Shown piece after piece: positions 26,857 through 34,523 of a DNA stretch of 55,968 nucleotides (position 1 is the first letter of the stretch; the number at the start of each line of letters is the position of its first letter). The translations under genes were made by a program, and so were the position numbers. The notes below the pieces were generated by a model that did no database searches, was not told where the DNA came from, and saw nothing but the letters and a program-made list of their open reading frames with translations. Origin of the DNA: Tsukamurella sp. M9C (GTDB taxonomy: Bacteria; Actinomycetota; Actinomycetes; Mycobacteriales; Mycobacteriaceae); NCBI RefSeq assembly GCF_020169415.1, contig NZ_JAIULG010000029.1, positions 1 to 55,968 of the forward strand, written 5' to 3'.

Positions 26857-28224
26857 ATGACGGATGTGGACGTGATCGTGGTGGGCGCCGGTCTGGCGGG
26901 CCTCTCGGCAGCGCGGCGCCTGACGGCCGAGGGGAGGTCGGTGCGGGTGCTCGAGGCGCGGGATCGCGTCGCCGGCCGCAACCACGGTGGCTTCCTCAGC
27001 AACGGGACGCCCGTCGAGCTGGGCGGGCAGTGGATCGGCCCCGACCAGACGGCGGCGCTCGACCTCGTGGCCGATCTCGGGCTGGAGACCTTCCCCTCCT
27101 ACGACGACGGCGACGCGATCACCGTCGTCGACGGGCGCGCCGTCCGGTACGCCGACGAGTCTTTCGGCCTGGACGAGGAGTCCCTCGCCGAGGTCGGGCG
27201 GCTGTGGGTGGTCATCGAGACGCTCGCGGCCGGCGTCGATCCCGCCGCGCCGTGGGAGGCCGACGGGGCCGCCGATCTGGACCGGCACAACGTCGACACC
27301 TGGGTGAGCGCGAACACCGGGAACGCGATGGCCCGCAGCTTCTTCCGAATCATCGTGCCGGCCGTCTTCTCCGCGGAGACCGCCGAGCTCTCGTTCCTGC
27401 ACTTCCTCGCCTACATCCGCTCGGGGACGAGCCTGGCGATGCTGCTCACCACCCGCACGGGCGCGCAGGACTCCCGCGTGGTCGGCGGCACCCACCTGAT
27501 CTCGGAGCGGATGGCGGCCGACTTGGGGGAGTCGGTCCGGTTGGGCGCCGTGGTCCGCACGATCACGCAGGACGACGCGGGCGTCACCGTCGTCTACGAG
27601 AACGCCGACGGTTCGCCGGGCGGCTCGGTCACGGCGGACGAGGTGATCGTGGCGATCCCGCCGACCCTGGCCGGCCGCATCCGCTACCTGCCGGCCCTGC
27701 CCTCGGCGCGCGACGGCCTCACGCAGCAGATCCCCGCCGGCTCGGTGATCAAGGTGCAGGTCGGCTACGACCGCCCCTTCTGGCGCGAGGACGGGCTCAG
27801 CGGCTTCGTCATCAGCCTCGACGACGCCTTCAACGTGGTCCTCGACAACTCGCCGCAGGACGCGAGCTGCGGCGTGCTCGTCGGCTTCCTCGAGGGCGCC
27901 CACGCCCGCACGGCGGAGCGGCTCAGTCCTGCCGAGCGCCGCGAGCTGGTGCTCGGCGCGCTGGTGAAGTACTTCGGGCCCGAGGCCGCGGCCCCCTTCG
28001 ACTACGTCGAGATGGACTGGTGCGCGGAGGAGTTCAGCCGCGGCTGTTACGGCGGGCGGCTCGGCTGCGGGGTGTGGACGCAGTACGGCCACGCGCTCGC
28101 CGCACCCGTCGGGCGGATCCACTGGGCGGGCGCGGAGACCGCGAGCCGGTGGAACGGCTACATGGACGGCGCGATCCGCTCCGGCCGGCGCGCCGCCGAG
28201 GAGGTTCTGGCCCCGCGGGCCTGA
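26857..28224 (+). CDS. Flavin-containing monoamine oxidase
   Basis: A 455-residue FAD amine oxidase. The N-terminal dinucleotide fold is VDVIVVGAGLAGLSAARRL with E-A-R-D-R-V-A-G-R about 20 residues later. GGQWIGPDQ is the conserved substrate/FAD loop of monoamine and putrescine oxidases, and the C-terminal FAD loop is HWAGAETASRWNGYMDGAIRSG with the preceding aromatic cage. It would oxidise a primary amine to an aldehyde, NH3 and H2O2. The lack of a Cys in a covalent-FAD S-G-G-C-Y motif suggests non-covalent FAD. A C-Y-G-G motif near 392-395 is related. The ATG at 26857 follows GAGGGAG. Substrate unknown; the TetR neighbour probably senses it. Confidence 0.85.
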   Translation: MTDVDVIVVGAGLAGLSAARRLTAEGRSVRVLEARDRVAGRNHGGFLSNGTPVELGGQWIGPDQTAALDLVADLGLETFPSYDDGDAITVVDGRAVRYADESFGLDEESLAEVGRLWVVIETLAAGVDPAAPWEADGAADLDRHNVDTWVSANTGNAMARSFFRIIVPAVFSAETAELSFLHFLAYIRSGTSLAMLLTTRTGAQDSRVVGGTHLISERMAADLGESVRLGAVVRTITQDDAGVTVVYENADGSPGGSVTADEVIVAIPPTLAGRIRYLPALPSARDGLTQQIPAGSVIKVQVGYDRPFWREDGLSGFVISLDDAFNVVLDNSPQDASCGVLVGFLEGAHARTAERLSPAERRELVLGALVKYFGPEAAAPFDYVEMDWCAEEFSRGCYGGRLGCGVWTQYGHALAAPVGRIHWAGAETASRWNGYMDGAIRSGRRAAEEVLAPRA

Positions 28225-28228
28225 CGGC

Positions 28229-29056
28229 TCAGAGGAAGCGCTTCGACTGCCCGTCGACGAAGGACATGAGCCGCTGATAGCCCGAGCCGGTGACCCGGAC
28301 CAACAGGTCCAGTGCCACCGCGTCGGGGCCGATGAGGATGCGGCCGTGGTTCTTCTGCACGCCCTTGAGGATGGTGCGCGCCGCGGCGTCGGCCTCGGTG
28401 CGCGCGAGGTGCTGGTTGAAGAAGTCCGCGAACGAGGCCTGATCCTGGCCTTCGGCGACGGTCGCGTTGTTGCAGATGTCGGTCTTGATACCGCCGGGGT
28501 GCACGCAGCTGACGCCGACGTTGTGTCCGCTCGCGAGCATCTCGATCCGGAGGGCCTCGGTGAAGCCGCGCACCGCGAACTTGGCGGCGTTGTAGGCGCT
28601 CTGGCCGCCCACGCCGAACAGGCCGAAGATCGAACTGGTGTTGGCGATGTGGCCGTCGCCGGAGGCGATCAGGTGCGGCAGGAAGGCCTTGGAGCTGTTG
28701 ACCACGCCCCAGAAGTCGACGTCCATCAGGCGGTCGTAGTCCTTGAAGGAGGTCTTCTCGACGCTCGCGTGGTGCGCGATGCCCGCGTTGTTGAAGACGA
28801 GGTTGACCACGCCGTAGTGCTCGGCGACCTCGTCCGCGTAGGCGAGGATCTGCTCGCGCTCGCCGACGTTGACGACCTTGGTGTGGACGTCCGCGCCCAG
28901 GGCGCGCGCGTCGTCCGCGGTCTTCTCGAGGCCGACGGCGTCGTAGTCGCACAGCGAGAGCTTCGCGCCCTGTCGCGCCAGTTCGAGCGCGAGCTCGCGG
29001 CCCATGCCGGAGGCGACGCCGGTGACGACGGCGACCTTGCCGTGGAAGTCCTTCAT
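28229..29056 (-). CDS. Short-chain dehydrogenase/reductase
   Basis: A 275-residue classical SDR. The cofactor motif is T12-G-V-A-S-G-M-G19, N-N-A-G lies at 89-92, and the catalytic residues are Ser142, Tyr155 and Lys159 (YNAAK). Asp37 after the second strand suggests NAD(H) preference. The C-terminal 40 residues are longer than in FabG and are typical of mycobacterial SDRs acting on lipids or steroids. The ATG lies 4 bp after the lipase stop, so it is the third gene of the exporter-lipase-SDR operon. The end is 4 bp from the convergent amine oxidase. Confidence 0.85.
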   Translation of the reverse strand: MKDFHGKVAVVTGVASGMGRELALELARQGAKLSLCDYDAVGLEKTADDARALGADVHTKVVNVGEREQILAYADEVAEHYGVVNLVFNNAGIAHHASVEKTSFKDYDRLMDVDFWGVVNSSKAFLPHLIASGDGHIANTSSIFGLFGVGGQSAYNAAKFAVRGFTEALRIEMLASGHNVGVSCVHPGGIKTDICNNATVAEGQDQASFADFFNQHLARTEADAAARTILKGVQKNHGRILIGPDAVALDLLVRVTGSGYQRLMSFVDGQSKRFL

Positions 29057-29060
29057 ACGA

Positions 29061-30263
29061 TTACTCCTGGTTCTCCATGACCCGCGCGAGGAACGCGGCG
29101 GCGTCGTCGGCGGCCGCGTACACGGTGCCGAAATGGTCGGTGGGATAGAGCTTCAGCGTGACCGGCTGCCGGTGCAGGGTCAGTGCCGCGGCCAGCGACA
29201 GTCCGGACGCGACCGGTACGTCGATGTCGGTGAGGCCGTGGCCGAGGAAGATCGGCCGGTCGTACCCCTGCGTCGGCGTGCCCATGTGCGCGTGCAGGGC
29301 GTCGTAGATCCCGGGGATGCTGCGCAGCGGCGCGGTCACCCAGGTGCTGATCCGCGCGCCGCGCACCGCCTCCCGGGTGTCGTACAGGCTCAGCCGTTCG
29401 GCGAGGCCCACGATCCGTCGGCCCTCGTCGCTGAGCAGGGCGTCGATCCCGAGGTCGGGCCGGGCGTCGCGGATCCCGGCCAGGATGTACGCCGCGTAGA
29501 CGTTGGTCAGCGGCGGCAGCGTGATCGGCGGGAAGGAGGGCCGCAGGAACTGCGCCACCCGCTCGATGTTCGCGGGAGTACCGGTCGCCACCGTCCCGCG
29601 CAGGTCGAGGTCGTAGCCCGCGCCGAACTCGGCGGCGTAGCGGGCGCCGTTCATGGCCGCCCCCGCGCCTTGCGACTGGCCGACGAGGGCCCACCGTCGG
29701 GCCAGCGGCAGCCCCAGCTGCCGCGCGGCCTGCACCGAGTCGATCAGGTTGTGCGCCTCGACCTTCCCGTTGAGATAGCTCATCAGGCCGGGCGTGCCCA
29801 TGCCCGCGTAGTCGGTGGCGACCACCGCATAGCCGTGCCGCAGCCAGTGCCCCAGGTAGAACTGCTGTCGCTCGGACTGGGGTTGGGCCGACGGGGTCGC
29901 GTCGTCGCACAGTCCGACGGTGCCGTGCGCCCAGGCCACCACGGGCCATCCGGCCGCGGGCGCGTCCCCGTCGGGCAGGAACAGGGACGCGGTGCTCACG
30001 GCGTCCCCGCGCTGGTTGGTGGTCGAGTAGAGGAACCGGTACGCCTGCGACGCCTCGTCGAGGCCGAGCCCCGCGGCGAGCGGCACCCGGTCGATCGGCG
30101 TGCCGGCGGGCAGCGCGGGGCCGGAGTAAGCGCGCGCGTCGAGGCCCGACCAGTTCGGTGGGCCGATGGCGGTGACGGGGTCGGGTGTCGCGAGGCCGCG
30201 GAGCAGGCCGCCGACGCGGCTGGTCAGCGCGCGCGGCAGGGCGGACGGCGTGATCGGCACCAC
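29061..30263 (-). CDS. Secretory lipase (LIP family alpha/beta hydrolase)
   Basis: A 400-residue member of the LIP family (fungal secretory lipase type, common in mycobacteria). The nucleophile is G-Q-S197-Q-G. The acid is probably the Asp in HGLTDIDVP, and His377 in PTDHFG completes the triad. The region AWAHGTVGLCD forms the oxyanion side. I do not see a good signal peptide, although the family is often exported; the first 25 residues carry only two arginines and a weak hydrophobic run. The GTG at 30263 lies 6 bp after the MFS stop, so it is co-transcribed with the exporter. Confidence 0.8.
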   Translation of the reverse strand: MVPITPSALPRALTSRVGGLLRGLATPDPVTAIGPPNWSGLDARAYSGPALPAGTPIDRVPLAAGLGLDEASQAYRFLYSTTNQRGDAVSTASLFLPDGDAPAAGWPVVAWAHGTVGLCDDATPSAQPQSERQQFYLGHWLRHGYAVVATDYAGMGTPGLMSYLNGKVEAHNLIDSVQAARQLGLPLARRWALVGQSQGAGAAMNGARYAAEFGAGYDLDLRGTVATGTPANIERVAQFLRPSFPPITLPPLTNVYAAYILAGIRDARPDLGIDALLSDEGRRIVGLAERLSLYDTREAVRGARISTWVTAPLRSIPGIYDALHAHMGTPTQGYDRPIFLGHGLTDIDVPVASGLSLAAALTLHRQPVTLKLYPTDHFGTVYAAADDAAAFLARVMENQE

Positions 30264-30269
30264 GCCAAC

Positions 30270-31664
30270 CTAACAGTCGCGCGCAGTGTCCGCCGTCGGG
30301 CGTCGGGGGATCGCGAGCGAGCAGGCGACGGCCACCGCGCAGACGGCGAGGCAGAGCAGGATCGTCTCCGTGTACGCGCCGGCCGAGGGCGTTTCGACGG
30401 GGCCGGCCGGGGTCGCGGTGACGACCGTGCCGCCGGTCAGGACCATGGCGACGACGGCGGTGGCCATCGAGGTGCCGACCGAGCGCATCAGCGCGTTGAC
30501 GCCGTTCGCCTCGCCCGTCTGCTCGACCGGGACCACCGCCATGATCAGGGCGGGCATCGCCGAATAGGCGATGCCGAGGCCCGCCCCGACCAGCGCGCTC
30601 GACGCCAGGATCCAGACCCAGCCCACGGGCCACGGCCCGGCGATCGCCAGCAGAAGCACCAGGTAGCCCCCGGCGATGACCACGGCGCCCACAGCGAGCG
30701 AGATCCGGGCGCCGCGCCGGTCCGTGATCCACGAGCTGACCCGGGAGAAGGCGAACATGACCAGGCCGCTCGGCATGAGGACGAGGCTCGCCTCGACCAT
30801 CCCGAGGCCCAGCCCGGCGGGCGTCTGCTCCGGCGCCATGAGCACCTGGATCGGCATCATCTGCATCGCGTAGAACGCGAATCCGGTGGCGATCGACGCG
30901 GCGTTGGTGAGCAGGATCGGCCGGTACAGCAGCGTGCGCACGTCGATGAGGGCGTTGGGGATGCGCAGCTCGTACCGCCACCAGGCGGCGCCCGTGACCA
31001 GGAAGGCGGCGAACAGGCCGAGCGTCAGCGGGTCGGTCCAGCCCCACTCGGACGCCTTGGAGAGGGGGAGCAGGACGAACGTCAGGACCGCGGTGAGGCC
31101 GACGGTGCCGATAGCGTCGAAGCTGCCGCCGGGGTCGGCGGGGCCCTCCGGGACCGACCGCAGGATCGCGGCGCCACAGGCCACTGCCGCGAGCGTGCAC
31201 GCCCAGAACAGGGCGTGCCAGCTGACGTGCCGCGCGATCGAGGCGGCGAAGGGCAGCCCCAGGGCGCCGCCGACGCCCAGGGAGGCGCTCATGGTGCCCA
31301 CCGCGGAGCCGAGCCGCACCGCCGGGACGATGTCGCGCAGGATGCTGATGCCGACGGCGATCGCGCCGATGCCGAGCCCCTGCAGGCCACGGCCGATCAG
31401 GAACGTCAGGAAGGCCGTCGAGAGGGCGCACACCGTCGAGCCCAGCGCGACCGCGGCCATGGTGCCCAGCAGCACGCGGCGCTTGCCGAACATGTCGCCG
31501 AGGCGCCCTGCGATGGGCGTGCCCACCGCGCCGACGAGCAGTGTGATCGTCAGGGTCCACGACGCATTTGTCGGCGACGTGCCGAGCATCCCCGGCAACT
31601 GGGGGATCAGCGGCACGATGATCGTCTGCATGAGCGCGACCACGATCCCCGCGGCGCACAGCAC
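30270..31664 (-). CDS. MFS drug exporter, DHA2/EmrB-like
   Basis: A 464-residue transporter with about 14 membrane segments. VALMQTIIVPLIPQLP in TM1, GRLGDMFGKRRVLL after TM2, and GRGLQGLGIGAIAVGISILRD in TM4 are hallmarks of DHA2 proton antiporters. It probably exports a hydrophobic compound. The first accepted start, GTG 31664, leaves almost nothing before TM1. An in-frame CTG at 31727 lies 6 nt after a TAGGAT -10 box and would add the usual 21-residue cytoplasmic tail, so it may be the real start. It is the first gene of a three-gene operon. Confidence 0.85.
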   Translation of the reverse strand: MLCAAGIVVALMQTIIVPLIPQLPGMLGTSPTNASWTLTITLLVGAVGTPIAGRLGDMFGKRRVLLGTMAAVALGSTVCALSTAFLTFLIGRGLQGLGIGAIAVGISILRDIVPAVRLGSAVGTMSASLGVGGALGLPFAASIARHVSWHALFWACTLAAVACGAAILRSVPEGPADPGGSFDAIGTVGLTAVLTFVLLPLSKASEWGWTDPLTLGLFAAFLVTGAAWWRYELRIPNALIDVRTLLYRPILLTNAASIATGFAFYAMQMMPIQVLMAPEQTPAGLGLGMVEASLVLMPSGLVMFAFSRVSSWITDRRGARISLAVGAVVIAGGYLVLLLAIAGPWPVGWVWILASSALVGAGLGIAYSAMPALIMAVVPVEQTGEANGVNALMRSVGTSMATAVVAMVLTGGTVVTATPAGPVETPSAGAYTETILLCLAVCAVAVACSLAIPRRPTADTARDC

Positions 31665-31733
31665 GGCGACCGCGGTGCGGGGGTATGACTCGGACAGGGT
31701 CGTGCCTTCGTGATCGGCGGTGGGCAGGTAGCA

Positions 31734-31739
31734 ATCCTA
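31734..31739 (-). promoter_or_regulatory. -10 element of the exporter-lipase-SDR operon
   Basis: TAGGAT on the minus strand. The base 6 nt after it is the C of an in-frame CTG (31727), the same spacing seen at the leaderless genes of this window. Confidence 0.45.
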
Positions 31740-31750
31740 ACAATGCGGCG

Positions 31751-31792
31751 CGCGGCACCCGCACGTCGAGCGGGTCGGCGGCGGGTGCCGTG
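31751..31792 (-). terminator. Terminator after the paaX-like gene
   Basis: A 12-bp stem (31751-31762 and 31781-31792, one G-T pair) with an 18-nt loop. It begins 8 nt after the stop of the PaaX-like gene. Confidence 0.6.
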
Positions 31793-31800
31793 CTCAGGGG

Positions 31801-32622
31801 TCAGTCGCGCCGCTCGAGGTCCGCGTGGCCGGCGTACCGGGCGGCCGGCTCGGCCAGGGTTCGGCGCAGGTGCAGGAACAGCTCGCGGGCGGGCGCGCCG
31901 GGCCAGTCGGCGGGCAGCGCCTCGGCGGGAAGGCCCGGATCCCGATAGGGCAGGTCGCGCCACGCCGTGACCAGACGGAGGTGATCGGCGAAGGCCTCGG
32001 CGTCCGTGCCCGGCGCGGCGTCCCAGCGTTCCCGCACGGGCACGAACTCCGCGAGGAAGCCGCGGTACTCCTCGGCGACGGCGTCCAGGTCCCACCACTG
32101 CGCGGCCTCCGCCCGGAGGCGGTCGATGCTCGGCGGGTGCAAGTCGAACCACTCGACGTAGCCGTCGAGCTCGAGCCGGGCCAGCCGCGCGCGGGCCTCC
32201 TCGCCGATGCCCGACGGTGCGATGTAGACGCTGGCCCCGACGACGCCGAAGCCCATCTCGCCCAGCGTCTTCTTCAGCAGGACGCGGCGGGCGCGCTGCG
32301 ATTCGGGCACCGAGAAGACCACCAGCGACCACGCGGCCGTGGGGTCGTAGGGGTGGTCGCCGAAGATCCGGCTGTCGCCGGCTTCGAAGGCCGCGGCCCG
32401 CCGCCCCGCTAGGTGGTAGTGCCCCGCCTCGGCGGCGTCGAGGAGGCCCCGGGACTTCATCCGGGAGACGCTGGAGCGCACGGACTGCTCGTCCGGTCCG
32501 GCGGTCCCGATCAGGGCGATGATCTGGGAGATGGGGAGCGGCTCCGCCCCGCGGCCGTAGAGCCCGAAGAGCGAGACGATCAGATCGCGGACCAGCGGCT
32601 GCGGTCGAGCGGCGTCGGTCAT
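31801..32622 (-). CDS. PaaX-family transcriptional regulator
   Basis: A 273-residue repressor of the PaaX family, whose founding member controls phenylacetate catabolism and responds to phenylacetyl-CoA. LVSLFGLYGRGAEPLPISQIIALIGTAG-type sequence and SVRSSVSRMKSRGLL (about 46-60) form the winged helix-turn-helix. The central and C-terminal PaaX domains follow (WSLVVFSVPESQR near 103). The ATG at 32622 follows GGAGGG. It lies 46 bp downstream of ridA and near the aryl-CoA operon, so an aryl-CoA thioester is a likely signal. Confidence 0.85.
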   Translation of the reverse strand: MTDAARPQPLVRDLIVSLFGLYGRGAEPLPISQIIALIGTAGPDEQSVRSSVSRMKSRGLLDAAEAGHYHLAGRRAAAFEAGDSRIFGDHPYDPTAAWSLVVFSVPESQRARRVLLKKTLGEMGFGVVGASVYIAPSGIGEEARARLARLELDGYVEWFDLHPPSIDRLRAEAAQWWDLDAVAEEYRGFLAEFVPVRERWDAAPGTDAEAFADHLRLVTAWRDLPYRDPGLPAEALPADWPGAPARELFLHLRRTLAEPAARYAGHADLERRD

Positions 32623-32668
32623 CGTCCCTCCTCGGTGCCGTGCGGCGCGCGGCCGGCTCCCCGCGACG

Positions 32669-33079
32669 TTACCCCCGTGCGCCCGATCCGATCTCGGCGA
32701 TGCCCGCGATCTCGATGAGCGCCTCGGGCTGCCACAGCTCGCTGATGCCGATGCCCGCCATGGCGGGGTAGTGGTCGCCGGCGAGCTCGCGCCAGACGCG
32801 GCCGATCTCCTTGCCGTTGCGCTGGTAGTCCTGCACATCGGTCAGGTAGATGGTGACCGACACCAGGTCGTCCGGCGTCCCGCCGGCCTCGGCCACCGTC
32901 GCGAGCACGTTGGAGAAGGCGCGCCGGAACTGTTCGACGATGCCGCCCGGCACGATCGCGCCCTCGGCGTCCATGGCGGTCTGCCCGCCGAGGTGGAGCG
33001 TGTTCCCGACGCGCGTGCCGTGGGCGAAGCCACGGGGGACGGCGAGCTGCGGGGGATTGACGGTGACCTTGGCGGACAT
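32669..33079 (-). CDS. RidA-family protein lacking the catalytic arginine
   Basis: A 136-residue member of the RidA/YjgF/UK114 family, trimeric enzymes that hydrolyse enamines and imines. HLGGQTAMDAEG and the NVLATVAEAG helix are typical. The arginine that binds the substrate carboxylate in RidA (PARS in the Escherichia coli protein) is replaced by Met107 (PAMAG), which in other subfamilies goes with a changed or lost deaminase activity. It lies beside aromatic catabolic genes, where a RidA-like protein could act on an amino-substituted ring-cleavage product. The ATG at 33079 follows GAAAGGAA. Confidence 0.8.
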   Translation of the reverse strand: MSAKVTVNPPQLAVPRGFAHGTRVGNTLHLGGQTAMDAEGAIVPGGIVEQFRRAFSNVLATVAEAGGTPDDLVSVTIYLTDVQDYQRNGKEIGRVWRELAGDHYPAMAGIGISELWQPEALIEIAGIAEIGSGARG

Positions 33080-33134
33080 GGGGTTCCTTTCGTGCAGAGG
33101 CGGATCGGTGCTGGATCGGGGTCTGGTCCCCGGA

Positions 33135-33175
33135 TGTGATCCGTGCTACATTCAGCCTATCTGACGGACGTCAGA
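33135..33175. promoter_or_regulatory. Operator region between ridA and the aryl-CoA operon
   Basis: TCTGACG-GA-CGTCAGA (33160-33175) is a perfect 7-bp inverted repeat. TGTGATCCGTGCT (33135-33147) resembles the PaaX site as I recall it (TRTGATTCGYGWT, two mismatches). Both lie in the 126-bp gap between the divergent genes. The PaaX-like neighbour is the likely regulator. Confidence 0.45.
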
Positions 33176-33205
33176 ATCGCTACATACGACTTCGGAGGCT
33201 CTCCC

Positions 33206-34036
33206 ATGAGGCTCGCAACCCATCAGCTCGGCGACCGGACGGTCGCCACGGCCGACGCCGGATCCGGCCCCCGGTGCACCGGCGCCGCCAGCGTCGACGA
33301 CTTGCTGCGCCGGGACGACTGGCGCGCCGTCGCCCGGCGCGCCGCGGCCGACGGTGAGCCGCTCCCGCCGTCGGCCCGCCCGCTGCAGCCGGTCCTGAGC
33401 CCCGGCAAGGTGCTGTGCTGCGGGCTCAACTACCGCGCGCACATCGAGGAGATGGGTCGCGGCGTGCCCGAGGAGCCCACCTTCTTCGCGAAGTGGGCCG
33501 ACACCCTCGTCGGCCCGGACGCCGACGTCGTGCTCGATGCCGGCGACACCGAGAAGCTGGACTGGGAGGCCGAGCTCGCCGTCGTGGTCGGCGCCGACCT
33601 GCGCCGGGCCTCCGTCGACGAGTGCGCGGCGGCGATCGCCGGGTACACCGTCAGCAACGACGTCTCGCTGCGGGACCGGCAGTGGGCCACCACCCAATGG
33701 CTCTCCGGGAAGGCCTGGGACGCGACCACGCCCGTCGGGCCGGCCGTGGTCACCGCCGACGCCTTCGATCCCGCCGAGCACACCGTGACCTGCCGCGTCG
33801 ACGGGGAGACCGTGCAGCGGGCGCCGCTCGACGACCTGCTGTTCTCCGCCGCCGAACTGCTGCACCACGCCGCGCGCTTCACCCGCCTGCGCCCCGGCGA
33901 CCTGATCCTCACCGGCACCCCGGCCGGGGTGGGCGCGGGCCGCGAACCGCAGCGCTTCCTCACCGACGGCCAGGTCCTCGAGACGGAGATCTCGGGGATC
34001 GGCCTCCTGCGCAACACCATCCGCATCACAGCCTGA
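33206..34036 (+). CDS. Fumarylacetoacetate hydrolase family protein
   Basis: A 276-residue FAH-fold enzyme. PGKVLCCGLNYRAHIEEMG (about 66-84) holds the conserved metal-region start. FAKWADTLVGPD and DWEAELAVVVG supply the Glu/Asp metal ligands, and GDLILTGTPAGVG is the C-terminal signature. Family members cleave acylpyruvates such as fumarylpyruvate, or decarboxylate oxalocrotonate-type acids. In this operon it could complete breakdown of the ring-cleavage product. The ATG at 33206 follows GGAGG. It is the first gene of a six-gene operon. Confidence 0.85.
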   Translation: MRLATHQLGDRTVATADAGSGPRCTGAASVDDLLRRDDWRAVARRAAADGEPLPPSARPLQPVLSPGKVLCCGLNYRAHIEEMGRGVPEEPTFFAKWADTLVGPDADVVLDAGDTEKLDWEAELAVVVGADLRRASVDECAAAIAGYTVSNDVSLRDRQWATTQWLSGKAWDATTPVGPAVVTADAFDPAEHTVTCRVDGETVQRAPLDDLLFSAAELLHHAARFTRLRPGDLILTGTPAGVGAGREPQRFLTDGQVLETEISGIGLLRNTIRITA

Positions 34037-34067
34037 CCGCACCCATCACCACGAAAGGCGAAGCCCC

Positions 34068-34523
34068 ATGACCGACCAGATCGTCGACCCCGCACTCCTA
34101 CCCACCGGCGACGTCCCCGTCGTCACCCGGCACGGCGCGGAGAGCACCGACACCGCGCAGTCCGGCGACTGCATCCGGGTCTCCGGCGTCAGCATCCAGC
34201 ACACCCCCGCCACGAAGATCTGGTACGGCCAGGTCCGCAACAAGCCCGGCTACCGCTCGCTCCCGCACCACCACGGCGAGGCCGAGACCGGCGGCTACGT
34301 GCTCTCCGGCCACGGCCGGATCTACTACGGCGAGGACTACGCCCAGTACACCGACATGACCGAGGGCGACTGGGTCTTCGTGCCGCCCTACATGCCCCAC
34401 GTCGAGGCGAACATGTCCGTCACCGACGACCTCGTCTGGCTGACCTGCCGCACGCCGGAGAACATCGTCGTCAACCTCGACGACGTCGAGGACGCCGCGC
34501 TCGAGGGGTACCGCCGCGCATGA
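34068..34523 (+). CDS. Single-domain cupin protein
   Basis: A 151-residue cupin. The first metal motif is H67-H-H69-G-E-A-E73 and the second His is His111 in PPYMPH111VE, so a His3/Glu metal site is intact. One cupin domain is much smaller than the double-cupin gentisate dioxygenases (about 340-370 residues). It may be a ring-cleaving dioxygenase of a smaller type, an isomerase or a sensor domain; the sequence does not decide. It lies between the FAH gene and a thioesterase, and its stop overlaps the next ATG (ATGA). Confidence 0.75.
   Translation: MTDQIVDPALLPTGDVPVVTRHGAESTDTAQSGDCIRVSGVSIQHTPATKIWYGQVRNKPGYRSLPHHHGEAETGGYVLSGHGRIYYGEDYAQYTDMTEGDWVFVPPYMPHVEANMSVTDDLVWLTCRTPENIVVNLDDVEDAALEGYRRA

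Noticed and set aside
29004-31688. An 894-codon open frame on the plus strand
   Set aside because: It runs antisense across three well-supported genes (SDR, LIP lipase, MFS exporter). It is rich in Arg, Asp, Gln and His, the usual artefact of high-GC antisense reading, and shows no domain.
34068-34523. Gentisate 1,2-dioxygenase
   Set aside because: The protein has one cupin domain of 151 residues, whereas gentisate dioxygenases have two domains and about 340-370 residues. Kept as an unspecified cupin.
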